This document shows, in pieces, positions 1-5,359 of a stretch of 22,068 nucleotides of DNA; the first letter of the stretch is position 1, and each line of letters begins with the position of its first letter. The position numbers and the translations under genes are program-made. The notes beneath the pieces were generated by a model that saw only the letters and a program-made list of their open reading frames with translations, ran no database searches and had not been told where the DNA came from. The stretch comes from JBBTQE01 sp038065775 (lineage in GTDB: Bacteria > Patescibacteriota > Patescibacteriia > Magasanikbacterales > GWA2-37-8), in NCBI GenBank assembly GCA_038065775.1, contig JBBTQE010000003.1, positions 1 through 22,068 on the forward strand, read 5' to 3'.

Positions 1-104
1 TAACGAATGTGGTTGGAGGAAATTTGGTAAAAGTTATCGCTTGGTACGACAACGAAGTGGGCTATGCCCATCGTTTGGTGGAGTTGGCGGAGTTGTATAG
101 TTAA
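1..104 (+). CDS. gap: Glyceraldehyde-3-phosphate dehydrogenase, C-terminal fragment
   Basis: Only the last 33 codons are inside the window; the gene runs off the left edge and stops with TAA at 102-104. The visible peptide includes VKVIAWYDNEVGYAHRLVEL, the conserved C-terminal helix region of phosphorylating GAPDH, where the family usually reads WYDNE-x-GYS. GAPDH oxidises glyceraldehyde-3-phosphate to 1,3-bisphosphoglycerate with NAD(P)+ in the cytoplasm. The next step (pgk) and the following ones (gpmI, eno) are all encoded downstream in this window, which supports the call. The residue after NE is Val here; this position varies in the family (Trp, Thr, Phe). The next gene begins 6 bases after the stop, so it is probably co-transcribed. 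Confidence 0.93.
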   Translation, partial: TNVVGGNLVKVIAWYDNEVGYAHRLVELAELYS

Positions 105-110
105 TATTTT

Positions 111-1349
111 ATGTCAGAAAAATCAACATTTCAACCCGATCGGCAGGAAGGGAGAATTATCAAATTTCCCGATCATCGGCCCGAGTTGCCTGATGTAGAA
201 ATAAAAGCTGTTCAAGCTGACTTGTCTAAAATTGGTAAGCGAATTTTTGATTTGGAAGAAGAGTTGGCGATTTTCAACGATGTTTTGAAGAGCGCCGGGA
301 AAGAACCGGCAAAGCTAAAATGGCTAAAAAAACTTTCTTTACGTTTAAGCAAGAAAGAGCGCGCCCTGTTTCAGGCCAGACAAAAAGCCGAGCAAGTAAC
401 TAGTGATGATATTAAAGAAGACCGCAAATTGATAACAGAACAGTTTGAAAAATTAAATAATCAATATGAAGAGATCAAATCCAAACTCGGTCCGGAATAT
501 GCGGCAGAAGCGGATAAGATGCTTAATGAAATAAGGGCGATGAGAAAAGAGTTGGGCCGCACCACGCTTGAGAAAAGTTTTCCCCCCCCGGAATACGTAG
601 AGGCGCTGTCAGAAGTATTCAAAGGCGAAGAGCTAGATAGGGTGGTTATGCCCGAACCGGGAGAATTAACAGATGAATATTTCGCTCAGATGTATCCGAA
701 AACCCAAAAAGCCGAAGACAAAGATCGCGGCCTTGTCTCATACCGTCCCAGATGGTGGAATGATGCCGCAAACAAAGATGTGGTCGGATCGGACAAAGAA
801 ACCTGGGGCCAGGTCTACACACGATCCTTGAAAGCAGAAGCCGAACGTTTTGGAGGTAAAATTATTATTACCGAATCCATCCAAAAACCAAATTACAAAG
901 ACGGTTCTCAGCAGTATGGAACAGTAGAAGGAAACGACGCCGCAAAAGACCCATTACTGCCCATTATTCAGAAGGTATTTGGAAAAAAGGCGAATCATTT
1001 TAATTTAAACTGGGATAAAATAACCACCAAACTTATTCCCAATGTCAAAAAAAGTATTCAAGACGCCTTTGCCGGTAAACACCTGTCTGTTCCAAATTTC
1101 GAAGTAATCCTCACACCGGCGCTGGTAAGCAACTGGCAAATGACCAAACAACGGCCAAAAAACAGCCAAACCAATACTTCTGAATTGACGTCAACCATAT
1201 TACTCAAACAAGACGGAACCGATAGCGGCAACCGTTTGGTGGTCGGCGGCTCGTGGAGCGGCGGGGCCGGTTGCATGGGTGGCGATTATCGGGGGCATCG
1301 TTGGGGTCGCAGGGGGTTCCGTCTCTCGGTCGTGTTTAAAAATGACTGA
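111..1349 (+). CDS. Coiled-coil protein with C-type-lectin-like variable C-terminus (putative DGR target)
   Basis: A 412-residue protein of unknown function with no signal peptide or membrane segment. Residues about 30-160 are highly charged (Lys/Glu rich) and heptad-like, so a coiled coil is likely. A middle region (about 165-370) with WW and several aromatic residues follows. The last 39 residues start at N374 and contain GGSWSGGAGCMGGDYRG, then RRGFRLSVVF. This has the shape of the C-terminal lectin-fold (FGE-sulfatase-like) domains that end many retroelement-diversified proteins: a GG-W start, a Gly/Tyr/Arg/Trp-rich variable stretch and a closing GFR-x-x-VVF strand. I infer a binding or display protein with a hypervariable tip. 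No reverse transcriptase or template repeat is visible here. The start ATG at 111 lacks a Shine-Dalgarno site and lies 6 bases after gap. An eight-C tract lies at 582-589. Confidence 0.8.
   Translation: MSEKSTFQPDRQEGRIIKFPDHRPELPDVEIKAVQADLSKIGKRIFDLEEELAIFNDVLKSAGKEPAKLKWLKKLSLRLSKKERALFQARQKAEQVTSDDIKEDRKLITEQFEKLNNQYEEIKSKLGPEYAAEADKMLNEIRAMRKELGRTTLEKSFPPPEYVEALSEVFKGEELDRVVMPEPGELTDEYFAQMYPKTQKAEDKDRGLVSYRPRWWNDAANKDVVGSDKETWGQVYTRSLKAEAERFGGKIIITESIQKPNYKDGSQQYGTVEGNDAAKDPLLPIIQKVFGKKANHFNLNWDKITTKLIPNVKKSIQDAFAGKHLSVPNFEVILTPALVSNWQMTKQRPKNSQTNTSELTSTILLKQDGTDSGNRLVVGGSWSGGAGCMGGDYRGHRWGRRGFRLSVVFKND
1242..1320 (+). other. Adenine-depleted variable-region-like segment (putative DGR VR)
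   Basis: Within 1241-1320 only 6 of 80 bases are A, while about half are G. The rest of the gene is rich in A. The segment encodes residues about 378-403, between GGSW and the closing GFR of the lectin-like tail. Loss of adenines in coding codons is what adenine-specific mutagenic retrohoming leaves behind in the variable region of a diversity-generating retroelement. No matching template repeat was found elsewhere in the window, so the assignment rests on composition and domain shape. Confidence 0.45.
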
Positions 1350-1459
1350 TGTTTTGACGCTGGTTTTTATTATTTTTTACTTTTACTTTTAATCGCGAAC
1401 GGACAGAGATTTATCCATCGGGGTATCTACAACCTCGCGATGCTTAGAATGACAAATAT

Positions 1460-1504
1460 ATGAGAACACTTTCAACCGAAACAGTTTTTAAGGCGGCAAC
1501 ATGA
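1460..1504 (+). pseudogene. Diverged remnant of the aspS 5' end, upstream of the DUF5674 gene
   Basis: A 14-codon ORF reads MRTLSTETVFKAAT and then TGA. The intact aspS at 2855 starts MRILTTETINKAGQ. Eight of 14 residues are identical in register from the start codon, and 27 of the first 39 bases match, including an exact AACCGAAACA. Its TGA overlaps the ATG of the next gene in an ATGA arrangement, the same as the better preserved copy at 2195-2278. I interpret it as an older truncated copy of the aspS start. It could instead serve as a leader peptide that couples translation into the next gene. The homology is short, so confidence is moderate. Confidence 0.45.
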
Positions 1505-1854
1505 ATATGTCCGAAATACAAACCATCACTGAAAAAATTTCTCTCCCTGAATTAAAAAAAGTCGCTGAAGAACGATTTGGCGATATGGTGAAGTGTGTGG
1601 TAGATCTAGAAAAGGGTATAATGGCCATTGGCGGCGAAATGCATGCTGACGAGGAAGCGTTGTTGTTGGAAAATGGCTCAAAGCAGGAAAATCTATGGGG
1701 AATAAATTTGTATCCTGATAATAAGGATGGTGATTTTATGGAATTTGATTCTATGATAAATATTCGTCCCGGACAAGGCAATCGGTCGCGCGGAGTGGAA
1801 GACGAGGCAACCCGTAATAAAATTTTGGAAGTTGTAAATAAACTTGTTGGGTAG
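1501..1854 (+). CDS. Small conserved protein, DUF5674-like
   Basis: A 117-residue soluble protein. The segment ERFGDMVKCVVDLEKGIMAI followed by GGEMHADEEALLLENGSKQE and NLWGINLYP is the hallmark pattern of a small conserved family that I recall as DUF5674; no function is established for it. The pattern suggests a compact alpha/beta fold. The conserved His and acidic residues (GGEMHADEE) could bind a metal or substrate, but that is inference. AAGG at 1490-1493 lies 7 bases before the ATG at 1501 and supports this start; M3 is an alternative. The next gene begins one base after its TAG, so the two are almost certainly co-translated. Its start codon overlaps the stop of the aspS-like remnant at 1460-1504. 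Confidence 0.85.
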   Translation: MNMSEIQTITEKISLPELKKVAEERFGDMVKCVVDLEKGIMAIGGEMHADEEALLLENGSKQENLWGINLYPDNKDGDFMEFDSMINIRPGQGNRSRGVEDEATRNKILEVVNKLVG

Positions 1855-1855
1855 T

Positions 1856-2191
1856 ATGGCAGATTTTATTCATCAAAATTTAGCGCAAGGAAAATGGTTT
1901 ACCATGTCTTTAAGCGAACAGCTTGGGAATGTGGGGAGCGAAGTGGGTCGCGCCACCAAATGGCAAAGACAAGGTAATGTGGTGTCACGCGATAAGGCCT
2001 TAGACCGCGCTTTTGATCTTTTGGATATGACCATTGCGGATACGCGCAGAAAAAAATCGTTAAAGGAATTGTGTCGCTCGCGCGAGGTTTTGGCCGATGT
2101 TTTTTATGGTAATAATCAATACAATGACTCGCCGGAAGCAATGGAAAAATATTTTTATCAATACGCCCTAGCGGCGAGAAAAGGTAAATAA
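1856..2191 (+). CDS. Small helical conserved protein of unknown function
   Basis: A 111-residue protein starting at ATG 1856, one base after the preceding stop. Longer readings from the TTG codons at 1844 and 1847 overlap the upstream gene and are less likely. The sequence is predicted to be mainly alpha-helical. It carries a recognisable pattern, MSLSEQLGNVGSEVGRATKW followed by a basic/polar linker, then ALDRAFDLLDMTIAD and a C-terminal SREVLADVFYG segment. I recall similar small proteins in archaea and uncultured bacteria, always unannotated, and do not know a family name. The close spacing to the DUF5674-like gene suggests a shared role. The stop TAA (2189-2191) runs into the 10-bp direct repeat that borders the aspS fragment. 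Confidence 0.8.
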   Translation: MADFIHQNLAQGKWFTMSLSEQLGNVGSEVGRATKWQRQGNVVSRDKALDRAFDLLDMTIADTRRKKSLKELCRSREVLADVFYGNNQYNDSPEAMEKYFYQYALAARKGK

Positions 2192-2280
2192 TATATGAAT
2201 CGCATACTTATAACCGAAACAATAAACAAGGCAGGGCAGGGGGTTTTGCTAAAGGGCTGGGTGAATGCCCATATATGAAT
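2191..2280 (+). repeat. 10-bp direct repeats (ATATATGAAT) bordering a 70-bp aspS fragment
   Basis: ATATATGAAT occurs exactly at 2191-2200 and again at 2271-2280. The 70 bases between them (2201-2270) match 2858-2927 of the intact aspS at 64 of 70 positions. Removing one repeat plus the 70 bases would put the NYN start codon 3 bases after the stop of the preceding gene. That is a normal operon junction, and it makes an insertion with target-site duplication plausible. A microhomology-driven duplication would leave the same footprint. Confidence 0.75.
2195..2278 (+). pseudogene. aspS (fragment): Truncated duplicate of the aspS 5' end
   Basis: A 27-codon ORF that begins MNRILITETINKAGQGVLLK and continues GWVNA before HI and TGA. 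From ITETINKAGQ to GWVNA it matches the intact AspRS start at 2855 with a single change (Gly for Glu). At DNA level 2213-2270 and 2870-2927 agree at 55 of 58 bases. Homology ends abruptly at 2270 and is followed by a direct-repeat copy that contains the NYN start codon; the TGA (2276-2278) overlaps the ATG at 2275. The product would be only part of the anticodon-binding domain, so it cannot be a working synthetase. It may still act as a translated leader for the NYN gene. Confidence 0.85.
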
Positions 2281-2769
2281 TATGCATTTATTGATAGTCA
2301 AAATTTGAATCTTGGCATACAAAGTTTGGGCTGGGATCTTGATTTTCAAAGATTTAGAGTATACTTAAAAGATAAATATAAAGTTGACATCGCCTATCTG
2401 TTTATCGGGTATATACCCCAGAATCAAGATTTATATGATAGTTTACAAAAGGCGGGTTATGTTTTAAAATTCAAACCGGTATTGCCAAATAAAGACGGGA
2501 AACACAAGGGGAATATAGACGCGGATTTGGTTTTGCAAAGCGTAGTTGATTATTATGAAAATCATTTTGATAAGGCCGTGATTATAACAAGTGATGGCGA
2601 TTTTTATAGCTTAGTTAATTTTCTATATCAGCGCGGCAAACTTGAATTAGTTATGAGCCCACACAAAGATACTTGTTCAACTTTGCTGAAGAAAACCGCC
2701 CGCGAAAAGATTGTGTTTATGGATAATTTAAGACGCAAATTGGAGTATAAAAGAAAAAACACCGCTTAA
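2275..2769 (+). CDS. NYN (PIN-like) domain protein, putative RNase
   Basis: A 164-residue single-domain protein of the NYN/LabA-like type, a PIN-fold family of metal-dependent RNases. Acidic residues are in the expected places: D7 in FIDSQN at the end of strand 1, D82 and D84 in KGNIDADL, and D107 and D109 in IITSDGDF. This suggests an intact metal site. The C-terminus is basic (LRRKLEYKRKNTA), as expected for RNA binding. The substrate is unknown. The start ATG overlaps the stop of the aspS fragment (ATGA), so translation is probably coupled to it. A hairpin with a short T run overlaps its stop codon and may end the transcript before aspS. A role in RNA turnover or in a defence or toxin system is possible, but no antitoxin partner is evident. 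Confidence 0.88.
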   Translation: MNYAFIDSQNLNLGIQSLGWDLDFQRFRVYLKDKYKVDIAYLFIGYIPQNQDLYDSLQKAGYVLKFKPVLPNKDGKHKGNIDADLVLQSVVDYYENHFDKAVIITSDGDFYSLVNFLYQRGKLELVMSPHKDTCSTLLKKTAREKIVFMDNLRRKLEYKRKNTA

Positions 2770-2795
2770 GGACGAACCGTTAAGAGGTGCTTTTC
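2760..2795 (+). terminator. Probable weak intrinsic terminator after the NYN gene
   Basis: CACCGCTTAA (2760-2769) pairs with TTAAGAGGTG (2780-2789) at 9 of 10 positions around a 10-base loop, followed by CTTTTC. The stem overlaps the NYN stop codon. The T run is short (four), so termination may be partial. Confidence 0.5.
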
Positions 2796-2802
2796 AATAT
2801 GA

Positions 2803-2818
2803 ATTCTAAATATAGAAT
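2803..2818. promoter_or_regulatory. Small palindrome in the aspS upstream region
   Basis: ATTCTA (2803-2808) and TAGAAT (2813-2818) form a perfect 6-bp inverted repeat with a 4-base spacer. It lies in the 60-base AT-rich gap between the putative terminator and aspS, where the aspS promoter must be if the terminator works. I could not assign a convincing -35/-10 pair. An operator or part of the promoter is possible. Confidence 0.2.
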
Positions 2819-2854
2819 ACAGCATAATTAAATATTTGTCAAGTGTATAAGTGT

Positions 2855-4246
2855 ATGCGAATTCTTACAACCGAAACAATAAACAAGGCAGGGCAGGAGG
2901 TTTTGTTAAAGGGATGGGTGAATGCCCGACGCAATATGGGCAAGATTATGTTTTTGGATTTGCGCGATCGCTCCGGCATCGTGCAAGTGGTGGGCGTGCC
3001 AAGCGAAATGGATGAAAAATCCGTGGAGGACTTTAAGCGGGCGCGGCTGGAATATTGCGTGGAAATAAGAGGCGTTGTTCAAGAGCGCGGAGCCAAACAA
3101 AGAAATCCGGATATGCCCACCGGCAATGTGGAATTGCTGGCTAAATCCATAAAAATTCTAAATGAATCCGAGGCCATGCCGTTTGACGTGAGCGAGGATA
3201 CAAAAAATATCAACGAAGAAATGCGCCTCAAATACAGATATTTGGATTTGCGCAGCGAACGCATGCAAAAAAATATTCGTTTGCGCGATAAAATAATTAC
3301 TTTTTTTAGAGAATACATGCATAAGAACGACTTTGTTGAAATCGAGACACCGATTCTAATGAAAGGAACTCCGGAAGGTTCTCGCGAATATATAGTTCCA
3401 TCTCGTTTGCACGCCGGTGATTTTTATGTTCTTCCTCAATCGCCCCAGCAATTCAAACAGCTCTGCATGGTGGCTGGTTTTGAAAGATACTTTCAGGTTG
3501 CGCGATGTTTCCGCGATGAAGATCAGCGCGGCGATCGCCAGCCGGAGTTCACGCAATTGGATTTTGAAATGTCTTTTGTCACGCAAGAGGATGTTTTGCA
3601 ATATACCGAAGCGATGTTTATTGAATTGGTTGCAAAATTATTTCCTGAAAAAAAGATTTCCTCCACCCCATTCCCAAGATTAAGCTACACGGAATGTATG
3701 GAAAAATTTGGTAATGATAAACCCGACATGCGAAAGGATAAAAACGATCCGAATGAGTTGGCCTTTGCCTGGATTTTAGATTTTCCAATGTTTGAAAAGG
3801 ATGGAGAAGGAAATATTGCCGCCAAGCATCACCCATTTTGTTCTATCAAAGAAGAGGACAAAGAGAAATTTATGCGCGGCGAAGATTTGATGTCCATTCG
3901 CGCCAATGCGTACGACCTGGTGCTAAACGGGTATGAGTTGTCTTCTGGCAGTATTCGTATTCATGAACGAGAATTGCAGAAACGCATCTTTGATTTACTG
4001 CAAATAAGCGAACAGGAACAAAGCAATCGTTTTGGTCATATGCTTGAAGCGTTCACATTCGGCGCGCCTCCGCATGGAGGATTTGCGCCCGGTATTGACA
4101 GAATCGCAATGTTGCTTGCAAACGAACCGAATATCCGCGAGGTGATTGCGTTCCCTAAAACAGGCGATGCCCGCGACTTGATGATGAACGCGCCTTCACC
4201 GCTTCCGGAGCAGTCGTTAAAAGATGTGCATATTCGACTTGAGTGA
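2855..4246 (+). CDS. aspS: Aspartyl-tRNA synthetase, bacterial type lacking the GAD insertion
   Basis: Class II synthetase that charges tRNA-Asp (possibly also tRNA-Asn if non-discriminating) in the cytoplasm. The start is ATG 2855; the in-frame GTG at 2843 is rejected because the truncated copy upstream also starts at the equivalent Met. The 463 residues contain the OB-fold anticodon domain (about 1-105), the catalytic core with motif 2 FRDEDQRGD (F219-D227) and bacterial QPEFTQLDFEMSF, and motif 3 around GIDR (413-416). Bacterial AspRS is usually near 590 residues, with a roughly 130-residue GAD domain inserted in the catalytic core. Here KFGNDKPDMR runs into AFAWILDFPMFE through a linker of about a dozen residues, so that domain is absent. 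The stop TGA lies inside a palindromic repeat shared with the pgk 3' end. Confidence 0.96.
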   Translation: MRILTTETINKAGQEVLLKGWVNARRNMGKIMFLDLRDRSGIVQVVGVPSEMDEKSVEDFKRARLEYCVEIRGVVQERGAKQRNPDMPTGNVELLAKSIKILNESEAMPFDVSEDTKNINEEMRLKYRYLDLRSERMQKNIRLRDKIITFFREYMHKNDFVEIETPILMKGTPEGSREYIVPSRLHAGDFYVLPQSPQQFKQLCMVAGFERYFQVARCFRDEDQRGDRQPEFTQLDFEMSFVTQEDVLQYTEAMFIELVAKLFPEKKISSTPFPRLSYTECMEKFGNDKPDMRKDKNDPNELAFAWILDFPMFEKDGEGNIAAKHHPFCSIKEEDKEKFMRGEDLMSIRANAYDLVLNGYELSSGSIRIHERELQKRIFDLLQISEQEQSNRFGHMLEAFTFGAPPHGGFAPGIDRIAMLLANEPNIREVIAFPKTGDARDLMMNAPSPLPEQSLKDVHIRLE

Positions 4247-4288
4247 GAGAAATAATCAAATATGTTTGATTGTTTCCGAGCGAATGAG
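4241..4288 (+). repeat. Palindromic repeat, copy 1 (overlaps the aspS stop)
   Basis: The element is bounded by GAGTGAGAGAA (4241-4251) and TTTCCGAGCGAATGAG (4273-4288). The middle is a hairpin of AATCAAA (4254-4260) with TTTGATT (4265-4271) and a TATG loop. The same ends enclose hairpins at 8104-8186 and, inverted, at 9215-9261. The first six bases provide the last sense codon and the stop of aspS. Similarity to copy 3 continues for several bases past the right end (AATGAGAGTATATG here). Confidence 0.7.
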
Positions 4289-4334
4289 AGTATATGCAGT
4301 GTAGCCCATATATAAAATTAGCAAAAGAATAATT

Positions 4335-4616
4335 ATGTTGTCCCAACTTCAGCAGTACATAATCATGAAATGCTGGGGAGGGCAAAAAACTGACCGCAGA
4401 ATTTTTGCCGATTTTTACAATGACAAAAAAATCAAAGAAACATTGAAAACAAAAATAATTACCAAAAGTATTGAACGTCTGATAGATAAGGGGGCGATAC
4501 TGGGTTACGGCGTGCGTACCCCGAAAAAATGGTTTATCAAAGAAGTAAAATTAACAAAACTTGGGCGCAAAATTTGGCAGAAATGGCAGAGTAGAAGGCA
4601 GAAAAAGCTGTTATAA
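4335..4616 (+). CDS. Small winged-helix-like conserved protein next to scpA
   Basis: A 93-residue basic protein (pI clearly high) with a pattern typical of a winged helix-turn-helix: an N-terminal helix LSQLQQYIIMKC, a recognition-helix-like segment TKSIERLIDKGAILGYG, and a basic wing RTPKKWFIKEVKLTKLGRKI. I recall similar proteins in uncultured bacteria but know no name for them. It ends 2 bases before scpA, so the two are probably co-translated; a role in DNA binding or chromosome organisation is plausible by context only. No Shine-Dalgarno is seen before ATG 4335. The 88 bases before it hold the end of palindromic repeat copy 1 and an AT-rich stretch with a TATAAAAT box but no good -35. 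Confidence 0.78.
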   Translation: MLSQLQQYIIMKCWGGQKTDRRIFADFYNDKKIKETLKTKIITKSIERLIDKGAILGYGVRTPKKWFIKEVKLTKLGRKIWQKWQSRRQKKLL

Positions 4617-4618
4617 AT

Positions 4619-5311
4619 ATGACAGAATTAAAACTTGAAAAATTTGAAGGCCCGCTTGATCTTCTGCTACAATTGATTGATCAGGAAAAGCTGAGCATCA
4701 GCGAGATCGCCCTGTCAAAAGTTACAGAGCAGTTTTTTTCTTATTTGGACAGGCTTGAGAAGAACCGTCCTGAACAGTTAGCGGATTTTCTAATGATTGC
4801 GGCGCGTTTGATCTTTTTAAAATCGTATAGTTTGTTACAATACGCGATGCCGGAAGAAGAAGATTCTGGACCGAGTTTGGCGGATCAGTTGAAATTGTAC
4901 AGGCAATATGTTGAGGCGAGCAAAAAAATAAATGTTTTATGGAATGCGGGCAAAATAGCTTATGGCAGAATTGAGCCTCCGGTAAAAATTAAAGAATTTG
5001 TTCTGCCAATAAACGCGCGAGCGGAAAATTTACGAAGCATGATTGAGGCGCTGTTGCGCAGATTAAAACCGATTGATCCGCTTCCAAAAGTCACGATTGA
5101 TCATTCAATTTCAATAAAACAAAAACTTGATTCATTCCGGGATTTATTAAAAAGGTCAAAGAAATTTAATTTTATGGAATTATTAGAGGGCGCAAAAAAT
5201 AAAACGGAAGTGATTGTGAGTTTTTTGGCGCTGTTAGAACTCGCGAAAGAAAAAACAATCAGGATTAAGCAAATAAATTCTTTCGAAGACATGGTTGTTA
5301 TAAAAATATAA
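4619..5311 (+). CDS. scpA: Segregation and condensation protein A
   Basis: A 230-residue kleisin subunit of the SMC-ScpAB condensin complex, which bridges the SMC heads and helps compact and segregate the nucleoid. The N-terminus KLEKFEGPLDLLLQLIDQEK followed by LSISEIALSKVTEQFFSYL is the family signature; the middle segment RPEQLADFLMIAARLIFLKS is also typical. The C-terminal winged-helix region (about 165-230) includes FMELLEGAKNKTEVIVSFLA and LLELAKEKTIRI, as in other ScpA proteins. The length is close to the family norm of 230-260. The gene lies 2 bases after the winged-helix gene and is followed after 30 bases by scpB, the usual order. The partner smc gene is not in this window. Confidence 0.95.
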   Translation: MTELKLEKFEGPLDLLLQLIDQEKLSISEIALSKVTEQFFSYLDRLEKNRPEQLADFLMIAARLIFLKSYSLLQYAMPEEEDSGPSLADQLKLYRQYVEASKKINVLWNAGKIAYGRIEPPVKIKEFVLPINARAENLRSMIEALLRRLKPIDPLPKVTIDHSISIKQKLDSFRDLLKRSKKFNFMELLEGAKNKTEVIVSFLALLELAKEKTIRIKQINSFEDMVVIKI

Positions 5312-5314
5312 AGC

Positions 5315-5359
5315 GCCGCGTTTCAAAGGACGTTACGCGGCATGATTTCGTTAAATCAT
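5315..5359 (+). promoter_or_regulatory. Two consecutive perfect hairpins at the scpA-scpB junction
   Basis: GCCGCGT (5315-5321) pairs with ACGCGGC (5335-5341) around a 13-base loop that contains AAAGGA (5325-5330), the only Shine-Dalgarno-like sequence for scpB. Immediately after it, ATGATTT (5342-5348) pairs with AAATCAT (5353-5359) around CGTT. The second hairpin spans the first six codons of the longer scpB reading and ends exactly before the alternative ATG at 5360. The layout could control scpB translation. Confidence 0.45.

Noticed and set aside
1354..1380. Promoter from TTGACG at 1354 for the DUF5674 gene
   Set aside because: The nearest TATTAT is only 8 bases downstream and no -10 lies at the 16-18 base distance.
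1391..1450. Possible tRNA or small RNA around the TCGCGA pair in the 1350-1459 gap
   Set aside because: ATCGCGA and TCGCGAT could form a 7-bp stem, but there is no T-loop or anticodon-arm pattern and TCGCGA is self-complementary; I see no supported RNA gene here.
2843..2854. aspS start at GTG 2843
   Set aside because: The truncated aspS copy at 2195 begins at the Met equivalent to 2855, and the four extra residues do not resemble an AspRS N-terminus.
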